The translations under genes were made by a program, and so were the position numbers. A stretch of 38,209 nt of DNA, taken from an uncultured Collinsella sp. (lineage in GTDB: Bacteria; Actinomycetota; Coriobacteriia; Coriobacteriales; Coriobacteriaceae). Location: NCBI GenBank assembly GCA_900548815.1, contig URLR01000012.1:1-38209 (forward strand), in the 5' to 3' direction. This document shows, in pieces, positions 1 to 7,671 of this stretch. Position 1 is the stretch's first letter, and each line of letters begins with the position of its first letter. The notes beneath the pieces are model-generated. The model had not been told where the DNA came from, did not search any database, and saw only the letters and a program-made list of their open reading frames with translations.

Positions 1-46
1 AGATAGGAGTCCGTCTCGTGGGCTCGGAGATGTGTATAAGAGACAG
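1..46. other. Illumina Nextera P7 adapter with i7 index (artefact)
   Basis: Bases 1-4 (AGAT) match the end of the P7 flow-cell sequence. Bases 5-12 (AGGAGTCC) match the primer-orientation Nextera index N705. Bases 13-27 are GTCTCGTGGGCTCGG, and bases 28-46 are the Tn5 mosaic end AGATGTGTATAAGAGACAG. This is library adapter left at a contig end, not a transposon in the organism. Any protein predicted across it (it encodes a peptide containing MCIRDR) is spurious. Confidence 0.97.
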
Positions 47-48
47 AC

Positions 49-1029
49 CTAGCTGCGTTCCAGGCTGGCCAGCACGCTTCCGCTGTCCTGACCCAGGGTG
101 CCCAGTACTTCGTCGTCTGCATGGGCGGCACCGGTGCCACACTCGTCCTGGTCTTTATGTTCTGCTTCCTAGCCAAGTCCCAGGAGATGCGCGCCGTCGG
201 TAAGGCCGCCATCGTCCCCGTCTGCTTTGCCGTCAACGAGCCGCTGCTGTTCGCCGCGCCCATCGTGCTCAACCCCGTCTTCTTTGTCCCGTTTGTCTTT
301 GCCCCGATCGCCAACATCTGGATCCTCAAGATCTTTATCGATTTCTTGGGCATGAACGGCTTTATGTACACGCTGCCTTGGACCGTCCCCGGCCCCATCG
401 GCACCATCATGGGCCTGGGCTTCCAGCCGCTCGCCTTTGTGATGCTCGCCCTTATCCTGGTCGTCGACTTCGTTCTGTACTACCCGTTCTTCCGTGCCTA
501 CGACGCCCAGAAGTGCGCCGAGGAGGCCGAGATTTCCCAGGAGGAGCTCGCCGCCAAGAACGCCGAGAAGGCCGCCAAGCTCAACGATGCCTTCCAGGGC
601 AAGGCTGACGCCAAGAGCGTTGCCGCCGGCGCTGCTGCCGAGGCCGTGAAGGCCGACGCCCCCACCGCTCCCGCCGCTGTCGCCACTGAGGCAACGACCG
701 CCAGCGACCTCAACGGCAAGCGCGTACTCGTGCTCTGCCAGGGTGGCGGAACCTCGGGCCTACTCGCCAACGCGCTGGCCAAGGCCGCCAAGGAGCGCGG
801 CATCAATCTTGAGACCGCTGCCGAGGCATATGGTAACCACGTCGACATGCTCCCCGACTTTGACCTGGTCGTCCTGGCCCCGCAGGCTGCCAGCTACTTG
901 GCCGACCTGCAGAAGGACTGCGAGCGCGTGGGCAACAAGTGCGTCGCCTGTCGCGGTAAGCAGTACATCGAGCTCTCCCAGAACGGCGATAAGTCTCTCG
1001 CCTTCGTAAGCGAGCAACTTTCGAAGTAA
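49..1029 (+). CDS. lacE: Lactose-family PTS EIICB, 5'-truncated
   Basis: This is the C-terminal part of a fused EIIC-EIIB permease that imports and phosphorylates a beta-galactoside such as lactose. The frame is open from the adapter junction, so the start is off the contig. The visible EIIC part has the GGTGAT and FAVNEPLLF motifs and several hydrophobic segments. An Ala/Glu-rich linker follows, then a Lac-type EIIB domain with the phosphocysteine in VLCQGGGTSG (Cys codon at 736). It closely parallels the complete EIICB at 4166. A GH1 phospho-glycosidase follows after 66 bp, as in lac operons. No EIIA is visible. Substrate is inferred from the neighbour; cellobiose-type substrates are possible. 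Confidence 0.9.
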   Translation, partial: LAAFQAGQHASAVLTQGAQYFVVCMGGTGATLVLVFMFCFLAKSQEMRAVGKAAIVPVCFAVNEPLLFAAPIVLNPVFFVPFVFAPIANIWILKIFIDFLGMNGFMYTLPWTVPGPIGTIMGLGFQPLAFVMLALILVVDFVLYYPFFRAYDAQKCAEEAEISQEELAAKNAEKAAKLNDAFQGKADAKSVAAGAAAEAVKADAPTAPAAVATEATTASDLNGKRVLVLCQGGGTSGLLANALAKAAKERGINLETAAEAYGNHVDMLPDFDLVVLAPQAASYLADLQKDCERVGNKCVACRGKQYIELSQNGDKSLAFVSEQLSK

Positions 1030-1040
1030 GTAACGCCCAA

Positions 1041-1070
1041 GGCCAGCCGACCATCCACAGCCGGCTGGCC
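1041..1070 (+). promoter_or_regulatory. Intercistronic hairpin between lacE and lacG
   Basis: GGCCAGCCG (1041-1049) pairs perfectly with CGGCTGGCC (1062-1070) around a 12-nt loop. No T-run follows, so it looks more like an mRNA processing or stabilising hairpin, or a weak attenuator, than a full terminator. The second module has a weaker hairpin in the equivalent gap (5962-5982). Confidence 0.55.
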
Positions 1071-1095
1071 CTTCGATTTAGACGATTGGATCATC

Positions 1096-2535
1096 ATGTC
1101 CGTTAACCCCGCTAGCGTCACCAACCCGCCTGCGCAGTTTCCCGAGGGCTTTGTCTTTGGCGGCGCCACTGCTGCTTACCAGGTAGAGGGCGAGACCCGC
1201 ACCCACGGTAAGGGCAAAGTCGCCTGGGATGACTTCTTGGAGGCCCAGGGGCGCTTTTCCCCCGATCCCGCTTCGGACTTCTACAACCAGTACCCCGTCG
1301 ATCTGGAGCTGTGCGAGGAGTTCGGCATCAACGGCATTCGCCTCTCCATTGCCTGGAGCCGCATCTTCCCCAACGGCACCGGCGAGATCAACCCCGAGGG
1401 CGTGCAGTTCTACCACGATCTCTTCGCCGAGTGCCACAAGCACCACGTTGAGCCGTTCGTCACGCTACATCACTTTGACACGCCGCTTGCCCTCTTTGAG
1501 AAGGGCGACTTCCTCAACCGCGAGACCATCGATGCCTTTGTGGACTTTGCCACCTTCTGCTTTAAGGAGTACGCCGACCAGGTGACCTATTGGTTCACCT
1601 TTAACGAGATCTGGGCCGACGCCTCCAACACCTACATCGAGGGCACCTTCCCCGGTGGTGTTAAGGCGCATCTGGCCGAGGCCTTCCAGTGCGAGCACAA
1701 CATGATGCTCGCCCACGCCAAGGCAGTACTGGCCTTCCACAACGGCGATTTTAAGGGCAAGATCGGCGTCATCCAGTCGCTGGAGTTTAAGTATCCGCTC
1801 AACGAGAACGACCCCGCCGACATCAAAGCCGCCAACAACGAGCACGTGCTGCAGAACCAGTTCTTGCTCGACGCCACCTTCCGCGGCGACTACGCGCCCG
1901 ACACCCTCGAGTGCGCCAACCGCTTGGCTGCCGTCTCGGGCGGCACCATCGAGATCCTAGACGAGGATCTGGAAATCATGCGCGAGGCCGCGCTCTACAA
2001 CGACTACCTGGGCGTTAACAACTACCAGTGCCGCTTCTTGAAGGCCTACGATGGCGAAAACGACCTGCACCACAACGGTACGGGCGAGAAGGGCACTGGC
2101 CGCTGGCGCGTTAAGGGCATTGGCGAGCATGCGAACAAGCCCGGCGTCCCCACCACCGACTGGGACTGGATCATCTATCCCGAGGGCCTGTTCGATCTGC
2201 TCGTCTACATTAAGCAGCGCTACCCCAACTACAAGCAGATCTTCATCACCGAGAACGGCATGGGCTACAAGGACCCCTACAAAGACGGCTTTGTGGACGA
2301 CCAGCCGCGCATCGACTACATCGAGCAGCACCTGCGCTGGTTGCTCAAGGCCATGGAGGTGGGCGTCAACGTGGGCGGCTACTTCCTGTGGAGCCTGCAG
2401 GATCAGTTCTCCTGGACCAATGGCTACAACAAGCGCTATGGCTTCTTCTACGTTGACTTTGAAACCCAGAAGCGCACGCCTAAGGCAAGCGCATACTGGT
2501 ATAAGCACGTGGCGCAGACCCGTCGTCTGAACTAG
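1096..2535 (+). CDS. lacG: GH1 6-phospho-beta-galactosidase
   Basis: This cytoplasmic enzyme hydrolyses the phosphorylated disaccharide delivered by the adjacent PTS, giving galactose-6-phosphate plus the aglycone sugar. At 479 aa it has normal GH1 length. The acid/base Glu is in TFNEI (about residue 171) and the nucleophile in FITENG (residue 386). The phosphate-binding block FSWTNGYNKRY (about 438-448) keeps the Ser, Trp, Lys and Tyr used by LacG. The Trp is typical of 6-phospho-beta-galactosidases, whereas 6-phospho-beta-glucosidases usually have a small residue there. The start at 1096 has only a weak GGA upstream. It is clearly paralogous to the gene at 6020. Exact substrate is inferred. 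Confidence 0.93.
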   Translation: MSVNPASVTNPPAQFPEGFVFGGATAAYQVEGETRTHGKGKVAWDDFLEAQGRFSPDPASDFYNQYPVDLELCEEFGINGIRLSIAWSRIFPNGTGEINPEGVQFYHDLFAECHKHHVEPFVTLHHFDTPLALFEKGDFLNRETIDAFVDFATFCFKEYADQVTYWFTFNEIWADASNTYIEGTFPGGVKAHLAEAFQCEHNMMLAHAKAVLAFHNGDFKGKIGVIQSLEFKYPLNENDPADIKAANNEHVLQNQFLLDATFRGDYAPDTLECANRLAAVSGGTIEILDEDLEIMREAALYNDYLGVNNYQCRFLKAYDGENDLHHNGTGEKGTGRWRVKGIGEHANKPGVPTTDWDWIIYPEGLFDLLVYIKQRYPNYKQIFITENGMGYKDPYKDGFVDDQPRIDYIEQHLRWLLKAMEVGVNVGGYFLWSLQDQFSWTNGYNKRYGFFYVDFETQKRTPKASAYWYKHVAQTRRLN

Positions 2536-2580
2536 CGGCTGGCGGGGTCGCCTGCCCACATAACCTGTCCCCATTTCTCA

Positions 2581-2624
2581 GCCGGGGGCGGCACGTCACA
2601 CGGCGCGCCGCCCCCGGCGTTTTT
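2581..2624 (+). terminator. Rho-independent terminator of first lac module
   Basis: GCCGGGGGCGGC (2581-2592) pairs with GCCGCCCCCGGC (2607-2618) and is followed by GTTTTT. It lies 45 bp after the lacG stop. Confidence 0.93.
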
Positions 2625-2644
2625 AGGCGGTTCGGGGGCCGCTT

Positions 2645-2861
2645 GTCTCAATCTGTAACATCTAGCCGAGTTTTTCGGTCCAAGCTGTTACAGATTTAGA
2701 CGAACGGGCGGCCCGGGCCGAACAATCTCGATCTGTAACATGTAGACCACTTTTGACCGTCTAGTTGTTACAGATCGAGACAAACGGAATAAGCCGGACC
2801 GAATTGTCTAAATCTGTAACAATTAGCTGAGATTTTCGGCTCTACCTGTTACAGATTGAGA
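2645..2861. repeat. Array of three 57-bp hairpin repeats (REP-like)
   Basis: Units lie at 2645-2701, 2725-2781 and 2806-2861. Each has a left arm containing ATCTGTAACA and a right arm containing TGTTACAGAT, with outer bases also mostly complementary. The inner sequences differ but still pair: CCGA/TCGG in unit 1, TAGAC/GTCTA in unit 2, and AGCTGA/TCGGCT (one G-U) in unit 3. This fills most of the 344-bp gap between lacG and the convergent lacI-family gene, which holds no other gene. Two more units lie at 7535-7671. Function is unknown. Confidence 0.9.
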
Positions 2862-2879
2862 TGAACGAGCCGAGCACGT

Positions 2880-3881
2880 CTACACCCGCAGGTCCTTTAC
2901 GCTGGAACGCTCGACCAGCACACCCGAGACGAGCGTACGGCTTCTGGAGCTCGGGGCTTCCAGACCTGCGACGACCTCATTAAGCGCACGGACGCCCAGT
3001 TCGCGGTGACGGAACTTCACTGACGTCAGAATCGAGTTGGGAATCGTCTTGTAGAGCTCATCATCAAAGCCGATCACGGACACATCATCGGGCACACTCA
3101 GACCCTTGTCACGTAGAGCCATCATCACGCCGTTTGCCATGCAGTCGTTAGCAGCGAGGACCGCCGTGCAATCGGGCTTATCGGCAAGCACAAGGCCCGC
3201 GGCATAGCCACTATCCGCATTCCAATCGCCTTGCAGAGGCTCGGGCGGCTCAATGCCACGCGCCTCGAGTGCCGCACGCCAACCTTTCATACGGCACTGG
3301 CTCGACAACGACTCTTTCTTACCAGAGACGAAGTACACGTTTTTATGCCCGCGATTCAAGAAGTACTCGCACGCCATACGAGCGCCGCCCTCTTGATCGT
3401 CACTGACGGTGGAGCAGGTAGGATGCTCCATCGGCGTAATAATCACCGTCTTGAGGTCTTTCGGCGCCTCAAAGCTATCAAAGTCATCGACCATCTGACG
3501 CAGGTTGAAGATCATGCCATCAACAGGCAGCTGCGACATCCTACGCGCCGCATCGGCAAGAGTCATCTTCTCACCTCCGCACTTCTTAATCATCGTGAGC
3601 GCAAAGCCGCGTTCTTCGGCGGCATCGGCGATACCGTCAATCATGTCCACGGCACCGCCCGACAAGTGGAACAGCGCCACGCCGATGCACCCGTAACGGC
3701 CCAACTTGAGCGAACGCGCGGCAAAGTTGGTTCGAAACCCGAGCGCCTCCATTGCGGAATGAACCTTATCGCGTGTCGACTCTCGCACGCTATCGGGCTC
3801 GTTGATCACACGCGAAACCGTCTTGAGAGAAACGCCCGCAGCAACTGCTACATCGTTCATTGAGATATTTTTCTTGTCCAT
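2880..3881 (-). CDS. LacI-family transcriptional regulator
   Basis: This is a 333-aa repressor-type protein. The N-terminal LacI HTH (MNDVAVAAGVSLKTVSRVIN) begins around residue 8, followed by the hinge and a periplasmic-binding-like sugar domain ending near residue 330. I chose the ATG at 3881 because the HTH then starts as usual and GGAGAAG lies upstream; a longer frame to 3959 adds 26 residues unlike the family. It is divergent from the second lacE, and the intergenic region carries a strong palindromic operator (4028-4064), so control of the second lac module and of itself is likely. The effector is probably a phosphorylated sugar or galactoside, which is inference. Confidence 0.92.
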   Translation of the reverse strand: MDKKNISMNDVAVAAGVSLKTVSRVINEPDSVRESTRDKVHSAMEALGFRTNFAARSLKLGRYGCIGVALFHLSGGAVDMIDGIADAAEERGFALTMIKKCGGEKMTLADAARRMSQLPVDGMIFNLRQMVDDFDSFEAPKDLKTVIITPMEHPTCSTVSDDQEGGARMACEYFLNRGHKNVYFVSGKKESLSSQCRMKGWRAALEARGIEPPEPLQGDWNADSGYAAGLVLADKPDCTAVLAANDCMANGVMMALRDKGLSVPDDVSVIGFDDELYKTIPNSILTSVKFRHRELGVRALNEVVAGLEAPSSRSRTLVSGVLVERSSVKDLRV

Positions 3882-3979
3882 CGTTGCCACTACTTCTCCA
3901 GTCGGTTTTGCATCGCTTGTTTTTTGTGTTCTAGCATACACTACCTGCCCGACTGACAAATCAGCCGTTTATCGGACGA

Positions 3980-3994
3980 TATCGACCGTTCACC
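3980..3994. promoter_or_regulatory. CGACCGTTCACC motif shared with aga upstream region
   Basis: The 12-mer CGACCGTTCACC here recurs at 21782-21794, where it forms one arm of a palindrome (CGGTGAACGGT/ACCGTTCACCG). A variant, CGACCGTTTACC, lies near 21563. It may be a site for a regulator shared by the two sugar loci. Evidence is sequence repetition only. Confidence 0.3.
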
Positions 3995-4027
3995 TGTAAA
4001 TCCTTGTTGCTCTTCCAAAAATGTCTT

Positions 4028-4064
4028 ACGTTGTCATTAACGAAATGACAACGTTGTCATTTCG
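4028..4064. promoter_or_regulatory. LacI-type operator with three half-sites
   Basis: A perfect 24-bp palindrome spans 4041-4064 with core ATGACAACGTTGTCAT and the central CG usual for LacI operators. An overlapping palindrome (4028-4054) uses ACGTTGTCATT on the left and AATGACAACGT on the right. The three alternating half-sites lie between the divergent LacI-family gene and the second lacE, so this is the obvious binding site for that regulator. Confidence 0.8.
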
Positions 4065-4165
4065 CAATGCCTTCCTTAAGCAGGAAGGTTTCCGGGCAGT
4101 CCTGACCATCCATCGACGACCAGTTCCATCCACATGCATCGCGCATCAAGTAGCAAAGGAGCTCT

Positions 4166-5944
4166 ATGGACGCCATCGTAAAGATGCTCGAGAAGCATCA
4201 ACCGTTCTTCGAGAAGATCTCGAGAAACATCTACCTCCAGGCCATTAAGGACGGATTCCTTGGGTGCATGCCCATCGTCCTTACCTCTTCGATCTTTCTG
4301 CTGATCGCCACCCCTCCCGGCGTAGTTGGCATCACGCTGCCCCAGCCGCTCATCGACTGGTGCAACAAGCTGTACAACTTCACCATGGGCGTCATGGGCA
4401 TCATGGTTGCCGGCACCACCGCCAAGAACTTCACGGCTTCCATGAACCGTCGCATGCCCGCCGGCAAGGTGCTCAACGACGGCTCCACCATGGTTGCCGC
4501 CCAGTGCAGCATGCTGCTGCTCGCTGTTACGCAGTTCACCACCAAGTTCAACGGCTCCGAGCTTTCGGTCTTCGATTGCACCAGCATGGGCACGCGCGGT
4601 CTGTTCTCGGCCTATATCGCCGCGTTCATTTCCGTGTGGGTCTATAAGTTCTGCGTCTCGCGCGATCTGACCATTAAGCTGCCCAAGGAGGTTCCGGGCG
4701 CCATCGCTCAGAACTTCCGCGACATCATCCCCTTTGGCGGCGCTGTCATCATCTGCGGCATCATCGATGTCGTCGTGCGCAACCTCATGGGCGTTCCGTT
4801 CTCCGAGCTGCTCATCAAGCTGCTCTCCCCGCTCTTTACCGCTGCAGAAACCTATCCTGGCCTTATCCTTATCCAGGCAGCCACCGCGTTCTTCTGGTTC
4901 ATCGGCGTCCACGGTCCTTCGATTGTCCAGCCGGGCATCGACCCCATCCGTCTTGCCAACCAGGCCGAGAACCTGCAGGTTCTGCTGGCCGGTGGCCACC
5001 CCGCCCACTCCCTCACCTTTAACATGTCGCTCGTGGGTGAGTTCGGCGGCACCGGCGCCACGTTCATCGTGCCGCTTCTGCTGATTCTCTTTATGAAGTC
5101 CAAGCAGCTCAAAGCCGTCGGTAAGGCCTCGATTGTTCCTGTTGCCTTCGCCGTCAACGAACCGCTGCTCTTTGGCGCGCCGATGATCCTTAACCCCTAC
5201 ATGCTCATCCCCTTTGTTGCCGCCGGCTGCGTCAACGTGAGTGTTGCCAAGTTCTTTATCGATAACGTGGGCATGAACGGCTTCTCCTTCGTGGTGCCTT
5301 GGGCCACCCCTGCCCCCATCGGCATCTTCATCACCACGAACTTCCAGCTTATCGCCTTGGTGTTTGTCGCGATCATCATCTTGCTGGACGCCATCATCTA
5401 CCTGCCGTTCTTGAAGGCATACGATAAGCTGCTCTGCGACCAGGAGGCCGAGCGCGCCGCCGAGCTGGGTCTCGAGTCCGATGGTGCTGCCACCATCGCC
5501 GCCAGCACCTCTGCGCCCGCTGTCGAGCAGACCACCGCTTCCGTCGAGCCGACCGCCGCTGCCGCCGACAGCAAGCCTGTCGCCGATCAGCCCGAACCCG
5601 CTGCCGATGCATCCTCCAAGAAGGATGTCGATGGCCTGAAGGTCCTCGTCCTGTGCGCCGGCGCCGGTACCTCTGCCATGCTCGCCAACGCCATCAAGGA
5701 AGGTGCCGCACAGACCGGAGAGAATATCGCTTCCTCCGCAGGCGCCTATGGCCAGCACACTGCCATCATGGATCAGTACGACGTTATCGTGCTTGCCCCG
5801 CAGGTCCGTAGCTACTACAACGACATGAAGGCCGATACCGATCGCCTGGGCATTAAGCTGCTCGCTCCGCGCGGTAAGGAATATATCGACCTTACTCGCG
5901 ACCCCGCTGGCGCCATCAAGTGGCTCCGCGAGAACCTCGACTAG
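4166..5944 (+). CDS. lacE: Lactose-family PTS EIICB, complete
   Basis: This 592-aa membrane permease transports and phosphorylates a beta-galactoside. The N-terminus (HQPFFEKISRNIYLQAIKDG, near residue 10) is typical LacE. Multiple membrane segments follow to about residue 425, then a roughly 65-residue Ala/Pro/Thr/Glu linker, then the Lac EIIB domain with phosphocysteine Cys497 in VLCAGAGTS. AAAGGAG at 4155-4161 precedes the start. It is a full-length paralogue of the truncated gene at 49-1029 and is followed 75 bp later by lacG. Expression is probably controlled by the operator at 4028-4064. A partner EIIA (LacF) is needed but is not in the window. Sugar specificity is inferred from LacG. 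Confidence 0.94.
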   Translation: MDAIVKMLEKHQPFFEKISRNIYLQAIKDGFLGCMPIVLTSSIFLLIATPPGVVGITLPQPLIDWCNKLYNFTMGVMGIMVAGTTAKNFTASMNRRMPAGKVLNDGSTMVAAQCSMLLLAVTQFTTKFNGSELSVFDCTSMGTRGLFSAYIAAFISVWVYKFCVSRDLTIKLPKEVPGAIAQNFRDIIPFGGAVIICGIIDVVVRNLMGVPFSELLIKLLSPLFTAAETYPGLILIQAATAFFWFIGVHGPSIVQPGIDPIRLANQAENLQVLLAGGHPAHSLTFNMSLVGEFGGTGATFIVPLLLILFMKSKQLKAVGKASIVPVAFAVNEPLLFGAPMILNPYMLIPFVAAGCVNVSVAKFFIDNVGMNGFSFVVPWATPAPIGIFITTNFQLIALVFVAIIILLDAIIYLPFLKAYDKLLCDQEAERAAELGLESDGAATIAASTSAPAVEQTTASVEPTAAAADSKPVADQPEPAADASSKKDVDGLKVLVLCAGAGTSAMLANAIKEGAAQTGENIASSAGAYGQHTAIMDQYDVIVLAPQVRSYYNDMKADTDRLGIKLLAPRGKEYIDLTRDPAGAIKWLRENLD

Positions 5945-5961
5945 TTCCTCCCTCTGTTGGC

Positions 5962-5982
5962 GCCCGGATCCCCAGTTCGGGC
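5962..5982 (+). promoter_or_regulatory. Short intercistronic hairpin before second lacG
   Basis: GCCCG (5962-5966) pairs with CGGGC (5978-5982). No T-run follows. It occupies the same position as the hairpin at 1041-1070 in the first module but has a different sequence. Confidence 0.35.
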
Positions 5983-6019
5983 ACCTCTCCCTATTCGTAT
6001 CCCACAGAAAGGATGACTC

Positions 6020-7441
6020 ATGACCAACCCCATGCAGTTCCCCGACGGCTTCGTGTTTGGCGGCGCCACCGCTGCTTACCAGGTTGAGGGCGAGACCCGT
6101 ACGCACGGCAAGGGCAAAGTGCCCTGGGACGATTTCCTGGCAGCCCAGGGTCGCTTCTCCCCCGATCCCGCAAGCGACTTCTACAACAAATATCCGGTCG
6201 ATATCGACCTGTGCCAGCGCTTCGGCATCAACGGTATCCGCGTCTCCATCGCTTGGAGCCGCATCTTCCCCAACGGCACTGGCGAGATTAACCCCAAGGG
6301 CGTTGCCTTCTATCACGAGCTTTTCGCCACCTGCAACAAAGCTGGCGTTATCCCCTATGTCACGCTCGATCACTTCGATACGCCCGAGGCCTTTTACCAG
6401 AACGGCGGCGAGGGCTTCCTGACGCGCACGACGATCGACGCCTTTGTCGAGTACGCCAAGTTCTGCTTTGCCGAGTTCACCGAGGTCAAGCACTGGTTCA
6501 CGTTTAACGAGATTCCCGCAACCGCCGAGGGCAGCTTTATCGTCGGCAACTGGCCGCACGGCGAGAAGTACCGCCTGGACAAGGCCTTCCAGCTCATGCA
6601 CAACATGATGGTAGCCCACGCCAAGGCTGTCGTCGCCTTCCATGAGGGCGGCTTTGAGGGCGAGATCGGCATTGTCCAGAACCTGGAGCCCAAGTATCCC
6701 CTCGATCCCAGCAGCGCCGCCGACTGCGAGGCAGCTCGCATGGCCGACGTCATCAACAACCGCTGGGTACTCGACGCCACCTTCCGCGGCCACTATGCAG
6801 CCGACACCATGGAGGCTGCGACCAAGCTGGCCCATATCGCCGGCGGCGAGCTCGACGTCCGCGACGAGGACATCGCCGCGCTGACCGCCGCGCTCCCCTA
6901 CAACGATTGCCTGGGCGTCAACACCTACAAGTGCCAGTTCCTGCGTGCCGCCGAGGGCGAAAACGACATCAACCACAATGGCACCGGCGACAAGGGCTCC
7001 TCGCGCTGGTTCCTCAAGGGCGTGGGCGAGTCATGCGTGCGCGAAGGCGTACCCACCACCGATTGGGACTGGATCATCTATCCCGAGGGCCTCTACGACC
7101 TGCTGCTCCGCATTAAGAACGATTACCCCAACTACAAGAAGATCTACATCACCGAGAACGGCATGGGCTATAAGGACGACTTTGAGGACGGCTTTATCGA
7201 CGACGCCCCTCGTATCGACTACATGCGTCAGCATCTCGCGTGGATCCTCAAGGCAATCGACGGCGGCGTGAACGTCGACGGTTACTTTGTGTGGTCGTTG
7301 CAGGATCAGTTCTCCTGGACCAACGGCTATAACAAGCGCTATGGCCTGTTCTACATCGACTTTGAGACCCAGAAGCGCTATCCCAAGGCGAGCGCGTACT
7401 GGTACAAGAACGTCGCGGAGACCGGCCTGCTCATGGCCTAA
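6020..7441 (+). CDS. lacG: GH1 6-phospho-beta-galactosidase, second copy
   Basis: This 473-aa GH1 enzyme is paralogous to the gene at 1096 along its whole length. The acid/base is Glu164 (TFNEI), the nucleophile Glu379 (YITENG), and the phosphate-recognition block FSWTNGYNKRY contains Ser432, Trp433, Lys439 and Tyr441. The Trp points to galactoside-6-phosphate specificity. AAAGGATG lies just upstream of the ATG. It is cotranscribed with the lacE at 4166 and closed by the terminator at 7464. The residue after the acid/base motif differs between copies (TFNEIPA here, TFNEIWA in copy 1), so the aglycone preference may differ; that is inference. Confidence 0.94.
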   Translation: MTNPMQFPDGFVFGGATAAYQVEGETRTHGKGKVPWDDFLAAQGRFSPDPASDFYNKYPVDIDLCQRFGINGIRVSIAWSRIFPNGTGEINPKGVAFYHELFATCNKAGVIPYVTLDHFDTPEAFYQNGGEGFLTRTTIDAFVEYAKFCFAEFTEVKHWFTFNEIPATAEGSFIVGNWPHGEKYRLDKAFQLMHNMMVAHAKAVVAFHEGGFEGEIGIVQNLEPKYPLDPSSAADCEAARMADVINNRWVLDATFRGHYAADTMEAATKLAHIAGGELDVRDEDIAALTAALPYNDCLGVNTYKCQFLRAAEGENDINHNGTGDKGSSRWFLKGVGESCVREGVPTTDWDWIIYPEGLYDLLLRIKNDYPNYKKIYITENGMGYKDDFEDGFIDDAPRIDYMRQHLAWILKAIDGGVNVDGYFVWSLQDQFSWTNGYNKRYGLFYIDFETQKRYPKASAYWYKNVAETGLLMA

Positions 7442-7463
7442 CTTTTGCCGCATACCCCCTGTC

Positions 7464-7506
7464 GGCCGCATGCGAATCCCCCACGGGTTCGCATGCGGCC
7501 TTTTTT
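7464..7506 (+). terminator. Rho-independent terminator of second lac module
   Basis: GGCCGCATGCGAA (7464-7476) pairs perfectly with TTCGCATGCGGCC (7488-7500) and is followed by TTTTTTGTTTTT. Confidence 0.95.
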
Positions 7507-7534
7507 GTTTTTGGTGAGCCCGAGCGAATCATTC

Positions 7535-7671
7535 GTCTCGATCTGTAACATCTAGCAGGGATTTTCAATCCTAACTGTTATAGATTTAGACGAACGGGCG
7601 ACCAGGGCTGAAAGATCTCAATCTGTAACACGTAGCCCACTTTCGACCGTCTACCTGTTACAGATCAAGAC
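7535..7671. repeat. Array of two 57-bp hairpin repeats (REP-like)
   Basis: Units at 7535-7591 and 7615-7671 carry the same ATCTGTAACA / TGTTACAGAT arms as the array at 2645-2861; unit 4 has TGTTATAGAT on the right. The 23-bp spacer (starting GAACGGGCG) resembles the spacer at 2702-2724, so the 137-bp two-unit block matches 2645-2781 in length and order. Inner stems again differ but pair (GGATT/AATCC; GTAG/CTAC). Confidence 0.9.

Noticed and set aside
28..46. Tn5 mosaic end as a native transposon terminus
   Set aside because: It is contiguous with the Nextera adapter and an index, so it comes from library construction.
18..203. Short open frame beginning in the first bases
   Set aside because: It starts inside the Nextera adapter and is out of frame with the lacE gene; it is an artefact.
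2645..2861. The hairpin array as operators for the LacI-family protein or as a CRISPR array
   Set aside because: It lies downstream of both convergent genes, the units are internally palindromic and of variable inner sequence, and there are no spacers of regular length with unrelated sequence.
4076..6976. A 966-codon open frame antisense to the second lacE and lacG
   Set aside because: It mirrors the high third-position GC of two clear genes, has no recognisable protein family and shows Gly/Asp/Val-rich shadow composition. Long antisense frames opposite other genes here look the same.
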